From contig OY755177.1 in NCBI GenBank assembly GCA_963576735.1, positions 17,050,001 through 17,114,000 on the forward strand: a stretch of 64,000 bases of DNA. The letters run 5' to 3'. The stretch is from Bedellia somnulentella (taxonomy: Eukaryota; Arthropoda; Insecta; Lepidoptera; Bedelliidae). A model generated the notes under the pieces. That model searched no databases and had not been told where the DNA came from. It saw only the letters and a program-made list of their open reading frames with translations. Positions within the stretch are counted from its first letter, which is position 1. The number at the start of each line of letters is the position of its first letter. The translations under genes were made by a program, and so were the position numbers. Of this stretch, positions 13,401 to 19,400 are shown one piece after another.

Positions 13401-16400
13401 CTAATTTAAATCTTTTTGTTCATGAAAACCTCATGTGGGGATTATTACTAATAAATAAAGAATAAATAAAGGAAAGAAAAATTTCGACACAGGCGGGAAT
13501 CGAACCCGCGACCTCGGGTATACGGTTTTTTCTTTCCTTTATTTATTCTTTAAAGCGCTTACTATTCTATGAAATAACCAACAAAATTTGAATTCTTTGA
13601 ATATCACATAATTTAATGTTTTTTGACATGAATTCCTCATGTGGGGATTATTACTCATAAATAAAAGACGCAAACACTACTTGAACGTGTAAAAAAGAAA
13701 CAAAGGATAGAGAAATTTCGCGCTGGATGCCAACTGACACTGTAGCTCAGTTGGCAGAGCGACGGGGGCGTATACCCGAAGGTCGCGGGTTCGAACCCCG
13801 CCAGTGTCGAAATTTTTCTTTCCTTTAATAACATCTTTTATTTATGAGTAATAATCCCCACATGAGGAATTCATGTCAAAAAAACATTAAATTATGTGAT
13901 AGTTAGGCGTTTCCAACATTTGCATTCTATCTGAAAAGGTAGACAAGTGGCCGTCCGAATTAGTTAAAATTCGGAGGTAGGAAACGCAAACACTACTTGA
14001 ACGTGTAAAAAAGAAACGAAGGAGAAATTTTTCTTTCCTTTAATAACATCTTTCTTTGAATATCACCATGCATACAATCGGCAAAATCTGAATATTTGTT
14101 TCGGGCGAGCGAGACAGAAATAAATGTTAACGGAGATTGAAAGAGATACACATGAAATTATTTTGGTCAATTTGAAGAGTAGCCCTCTGGTTGAGGTCAG
14201 AGCCCTTCGATAATGACATATTTTTTATACTTTTTTTGTATTGGCAAAAACACTGTTTTCTATAAATATATGAACTGGGGTGAAGATATTTGTAAAGACT
14301 ATCCGATGTCCTCCTTCTGGTTCTAATCTAACTCTCTACTAATTAATCAGTCAAATCGGCGCTGCCGTTCGAGAGTGATAAATAATTAACTAACTTGACT
14401 CTTATTTTGTACATATAAATTGAGATGTGTAGTGTCAGCTTAGAATAGCACTACCCCATTTCTTCCGGTGGATGTACGTAAAAGGCGACTAACGGTATTG
14501 GGGCTTTTAAGGGATTTTTGGGCGATGCGGTTGGAGACCCATCATCAAAAACCTTTATTCTAACATCTTTTCCCCACTCAACTTCCAAAAGTGGCTGATG
14601 AATTTCTAATTCCTTAGCTCTGGCTACCCTATCTAGGGATTTATAGCCGTGAGTATATGTATGCATGTAAATTGAGGATACGCATACGCATGAATGTTTT
14701 CTTTCTAAATGCTAGTGATGTACGTTCCAGTACGGCTACGCTCCGAAAGGCACGTCGGTAGTGTTGTACCGCCAACCGGAGTACCGGCACTGCCAGTACA
14801 CCGTCACCACGGAGTGGCCGGGCGGGGTCTATGGCTCGCCTACTGTTAATGGTAACTTTTATATTACTAAAGCAATAAAATACCCAGTTTGCTCTAAAAA
14901 GTACTAGTGTTTGTACAAAGTTATTCAGATTTCGGAGTTAGTCTTTGATGGAAACTTATTTGACTGTAAAAAATCATTAGTCCAATCTAACCCCGTTTTG
15001 AAGTAGTGTATTAGCCGTGTAGTGTCGGCTTAGAATAACACTACCCCATTTCTACTTGTGGGTAGAAATGGGGTAGTAAGAGGCGACTAACGGTATTGGG
15101 GCTTTTTAAGGGATTTTTGGGCGATGTGGTTGGAGACCCGTCACCAAAAACATTTATTGTTACCATCTTTTCCCCACTCAACTTCCAAAAGTGGCGGAGG
15201 AATTTCTCATTCCAAAGCCCTGGCTACCCCGTTAAGGGATTTATTCCAGTTTAATATCCTATTCAATACACCTGATATCGTGTTACTAAAATATAATGTA
15301 TTGTCTATATGTCTGTTCTCAGGCAGTCGGGCGGGAAAAGACTCCAAACCTCTCCAGCTTCATTTACATCAATCAATCTTTTCATAAATGCCTTTTTATT
15401 CTGAATATTTACTGTGTAAATAACATTAACTTTTATTAATAAATAAAGGAAAGAAAAATTTCGACACAGGCGGGAATCGAACCCGCGACCTCGTGTATAC
15501 GCTCCGACGCCGACGCTCTGCCAATTCGCGAAGTTCGCGGGTTCGATTCCCGCCTGTGTCGAAATTTTTCTTTCCTTTATTTATTCTTTATTTATTAGTA
15601 ATAATCCCCACATGAGGTTTTCATGAACAAAAAGATTTAAATTAACTTTTATGTCTGTCTGTCATGTTTTCAGGCAGTCGCGCGGGCGGTCTAATAGCGG
15701 CATGTTGGGCGACCATGATGTTTATAGGCAAAGACAGATATGTGCAGATGACGAGAGAAATCATCGATACCGCTCGATATATTGAGAGAGAGTGAGTAAC
15801 ATTCATCATATACAAGTCGTCTGCATAGTACGAGCTAGTACGAGCGACGTTTTAAATAGATATCGTGTGATATAAAACAGCTATCTCTTTCGCACTTACT
15901 TACGTATATTGTCATTTCATTCTAAGCGATATCGTGACAATAAAAAAACACGGATTCTTGCTACGGATTTGCTTGGGTTGCGTGTTATATGGTAACTGCC
16001 CATTCCCCCTTTAGCTTTAGTTTTAGCTTTCTTTTAGTGAAATATATTAATAAGTAAGGTTATGTGATCGTGTGAGGAATGACGTGATTCGTGAAAGGTG
16101 TGGTGTAAAACATGATATTGTAAGTAAGATAGAAAAAGGAATGTTGAGATGGTTTGGGCACATCGAGAGGATGGATGATAGCAAATTGGTAAAAGGTATC
16201 TATAGAGCTAATGTGGAAGATAATGTTAGAAGAGGGCGGCCACCAAAGACACACTTGGACCAAATTAAGAGTGTGCTGAAAAAGGCAGGCGTCCGAAGTA
16301 TGGAGAAAAAAGAGCATGTATGAAAAGATTAATGTTTGTAGACGAAGCAAGAGAGGTTTGCCAGGATCGTACGAAGTGGCGATCGATAGTCTCTGCCGAC

Positions 16401-19400
16401 CCCAATGGGAATTAACGACGTGAGTATATGTATGTATGTATGTAAATATATTAATTGTTTGTGTGACAGACACAATAGGCGGTGAGAGACCTAACCCCAA
16501 TAAACTTTATTTTACCACTTTTTCCCTACTCAAGTGACTAAGGAATCTCAAATTCTGAAGCTCTGGCTTCCGATTGTAGTTGCTTGTGTGACTATCGATT
16601 TACCGTGTTTTTTAAAAGTAAAGTCCTAATAACAATGTACCAAATAATCGTTGATGCACGGCTCCTTTAATCTTATATGAGAAATAATAATGTTAAACTT
16701 GTGAATTATAGCCGTGAGTATATGTATGTATGTATGTCTCCCTATATGAAATTAATTATAAATTTCAGAATCCGCTCCATCGAGGGTCTATTCGTGTTCG
16801 GAAAACCGACGACCACCGTGATAGCGTTCGGTTCCAAGAAGTTCGATATATTCAAGATGGCCGACCAACTGCACAAGAAAGGATGGAGTTTGAACGCTCT
16901 GCAGTTTCCTTCGGGGTAAAAATGTTTGATATATAAAGTTAAAACGACTAGTTAAGACTATTGAAGAAGGATAGTTAAGAATTCCCCTCTTTTCCCATGT
17001 AAATAGTATCCATGTATTTGTGCATTTTTTTTTGATTTAGATATATATGAAAGAGCTGAGACTTTCATTCTTCTTATTAGTATTTTATCATGGTGTGTAC
17101 ACAATGTTTAGTGTTGTATCCGTTCAAAAATGTTGACTTAAAATTTATGTATGTAATGCTATGTCGTTCGGAAGGACTTTTTTAAGTGATTCATTTGGTA
17201 TCACTTTCATATCGTGTTTTCGTTTTGTCCATCTATAAGTATTACTATGCTATCTGCGTAGCCAACTGCTTACTATCCCTTGTCTTTCAGTTCCACTACC
17301 GCTATATTCAGGAGTATTGGAGATAGTACTCCTCTTTAGGGACAGCATCTTATTATTCGATCTCTAGTGATCTCATTTAAGTGTACTTGATGGTTTTTTT
17401 TCGAAACTTGTTTACAATCTAATCTCTCAGAGTTGGGTCGATTTCTTGTCAAATACTCCTATATATATAAGTCCATTTGATTTTAGACACTACTTCGAGT
17501 AGTGGTTTCTGTTTATTTGGTTTCGGTATAGGCATAATATACAGTAAGGTAATTGCCCGTGTTTTGTGCGACTTCTTTCCATGATTTATTTTGACATGGT
17601 GTAGTCTAGTCTCTCTTGTGTGCTGATCCCTCGAAGACTTCAATTTCTCGTTCCACGTCTTGTTGTTTTGTTGCTCGTTGGGTACTTGTTTTGGTAAAAA
17701 TTTGTTCGTATGAGTTAATAATATAAATTAAGTTGCTGCACCGTTACATAAATAACTACGTACGTTGTTGATTTTAAATCCCAGTTTTTAAAAAAACTAA
17801 TTAACAAATTATGTTAATGTTGACGCTAAACTATTACATGCCCTCGCTCTTACGTGTAAACTCTGCCCCATCTCGCATTTATAAAAAGAAATCTAACTCC
17901 TATTGCCTATTACATAGGGTCCATATTTGCGTAACTCACGCTCACACCCAAGAAGCCGTGGCGCAACGTTTCGTGAATGACGTGAGAGACGCGGCCGCCA
18001 ACCGTCCTTTCATACGTGTAAACTAATGATCAATCTGATATTTCGACATTGAAATCTAACTCCTATTACCTATCACATAGGGTCCATATCTGCGTGACTC
18101 ACGCTCATATAGAAGAAGGCGTGGCGCAACGTTTCTTACAAGACGTGCGGGACGCGGCCGCCAAATATCCTGTCTTACGTGTAAACTCTCAGCCAGCTTA
18201 AATAATACAATGAAATCTAACTCTAATTGCCTATCGCACAGGGTCCATATCTGCGTGACCCACGCCCACACCCAAGAAGGCGTGGCGCAACGTTTCGTGA
18301 ATGACGTGAGAGACGCGGCCGCCAACTGTCTGCGGGACGGCGGCGCGCCCGTGCACGGGAAGGTATGTATTATATGAAGTTTTCTATATTACAATTACAA
18401 CTCTCGCGGTTTGTAGACATTATATATAACTAGCTGACTCAACAGACTTTGTACTGTCAAATTTGCTTATGACAAAACATTAAACCTTTTTTTCCGGTAC
18501 TCTTAGTTCAATCGGGCGTCAATATTTTATTGGTCAATTTTTCCGTGATCAAAAGTATCCTATTTGTTAATTTGGGTTATTATCTAGCAATCTGCCCAAT
18601 TTCATTCATATACATTGTGTACTTGAGGAGCCTTTTCGCCACAAACACATTCATAATATTAATAGGATAATCGGGATTAAATTTTTTAATCAACGAATAT
18701 TTTTATCATGGTTTTATTTCTATCTACATTCACACTCATCCCCTTTCTTGCAAAAGACTCACATGCAATATTCATCATCTCTTGTAACTCTTCAACCGAT
18801 GCAAGTAACACTTGATCATCAGCATACAAGCGGCATTCAATGATGGATCCACCCATTCTCAGTCCATAATCACTTGCACGCAATTGTGTCAGACAGTCAT
18901 CCATGAACAAATTGAAGAGCCACTAAGCACAAGAAGTTACATATCCCCAAAAAACACCCCTAGAGATACCGAACCAGTCCGTGTTTTCCGTTTACATGCA
19001 CTAGAATGCTCTATATATAAGTTGACTTTCCAAACCGTTTTTTTTTCTGTAGTGTCCAACTGGAGAGCAAAGACCCCACAAATTCGAGCTCACACATCCA
19101 TTACCGACAACACCTCTCACTATGAACGAGTTTTACAGCTTTTCCTTTTGGCTAAGAACTTTTCGGTGAAGCACTTTAACGAAAAATCTAATCTATACTT
19201 CCCATTTCCTTTATAAATTCTGCTTTAACATCCCAATTTTGTCCTTCAGGCATTACAATACATTTGCATACAATTTACCGTCAATGCAAAAAAGGCTTTA
19301 CCTTCCTGGTAGGACCCTTTTCCTTCAATAACCGCGCTAGGTTACTCTTTTGGTATGTTGCCGAGTGCCCAACACTTTTGAGCCACTAAACCTTTACCAC

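Noticed and set aside
17840..18362. CRISPR-like or satellite array
   Set aside because: The repeated unit is a protein-coding exon with its intron, in an animal gene.
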